Shown: piece by piece, positions 63,742 to 64,000 of the stretch | Numbering within the stretch: the stretch's first letter is position 1 | Layout of the letters: every line of letters starts with the position of its first letter | Source: DATAWK01 sp036267255 | Lineage (GTDB): Bacteria > Acidobacteriota > Terriglobia > Terriglobales > Acidobacteriaceae | Direction of reading: 5' to 3' | Length of the DNA: 64,000 nt | Assembly (NCBI GenBank): GCA_036267255.1 | Contig: DATAWK010000041.1 | Location: 682,001-746,000, forward strand | Notes under the pieces: generated by a model | What the model was told of the DNA's origin: nothing | What the model saw: only the letters and a program-made list of their open reading frames with translations | Database searches by the model: none | Made by a program: the position numbers and the translations under genes

Positions 63742-64000
63742 AGATTCTGTTGGGTTCGTACTCAAGGAGGTGCAGAGATTCGGCCAACTCCATTGTACCG
63801 GAGGCAGTTCCATATCCTGACTTATAAGACTGAAATAAATCCTTTTGGGTAGCGAAGGAATTCTTCCCAAAAATTTTTGAAAATAAAATGCGACGAGCGC
63901 GTTTTCTGCAAATTAAAAAAACAGATTTAGAATAGCGCTGTTTGTTTGCGTGGCGGCTCCAATCCAAAATGCTGATAGGCAAGTCGAGTAGCTACGCGAC
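63742..64000. other. AT-rich upstream region at the window edge
   Basis: About 260 bases upstream of the outer-membrane protein gene, AT-rich from 63820 on, probably holding its promoter on the minus strand. I see no gene, tRNA or clear repeat here. Confidence 0.4.

Overview
The window most resembles a chromosome segment of an aerobic acidobacterium (Acidobacteriota, Terriglobia/Acidobacteriaceae type). This is inferred from gene content, not from a marker gene: an alternative complex III joined to a caa3-type oxidase, a hopanoid-type glycosyltransferase, a GH57/DUF3536 protein, a DUF5916-type outer-membrane protein, a pyrR-pyrB-pyrC cluster, a bactofilin and a dnaG-rpoD pair. Genes are dense, base composition is moderately GC-rich, and I see no IS element, prophage, CRISPR array or rRNA.

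Layout. 0-4 kb: the tail of a histidine kinase, then a three-gene set (HAD-UbiA fusion, DprE1-like FAD oxidase, DprE2-like reductase) predicted to make polyprenyl-phosphoryl-D-arabinose. 4-9 kb: two MacB-type ABC permeases without an ATPase, an HpnI-like glycosyltransferase and a Rieske oxygenase. 9-14 kb: GH57 protein and AlkA-like glycosylase (minus), aldehyde dehydrogenase (plus). 14-28.5 kb: one co-directional respiratory block, actABCDEF, a small membrane protein, SCO, coxBACD. It encodes electron flow from quinol through ACIII to a cytochrome-c-fused oxidase, plus the copper chaperone for CuA. 28.5-36.4 kb: envelope proteins, a Kbl-like PLP enzyme and pyrimidine genes. 36.4-37.3 kb: an 860-bp stretch without a convincing ORF that holds a candidate structured small RNA. 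37.3-42.3 kb: MerR regulator, tRNA-Pro(CGG), purL-purF. 42.4-46 kb: pirin, a SpoIIE-type phosphatase gene broken by one in-frame amber codon, bactofilin. 46-51 kb: RNase R, a small surface protein, YggX, tRNA-Pro(GGG), MFS transporter. 51-58.6 kb (minus): CLC channel with its MarR regulator and a palindromic operator, siroheme enzyme, rpoD, dnaG, STAS protein. 58.6-64 kb: a perfect 20-bp AT-rich inverted repeat, an unknown protein, a serine hydrolase and a large outer-membrane protein.

Observations most worth following: the candidate small RNA (36634-36808), the amber codon in the phosphatase gene (45015-45017), the tandem palindromes at the marR start (53582-53625), the AT-rich perfect hairpin (58658-58700) and the arabinose-donor gene set with an Ala at the position of the mycobacterial DprE1 drug-target cysteine. 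All functional calls come from reading motifs; no database search was run.
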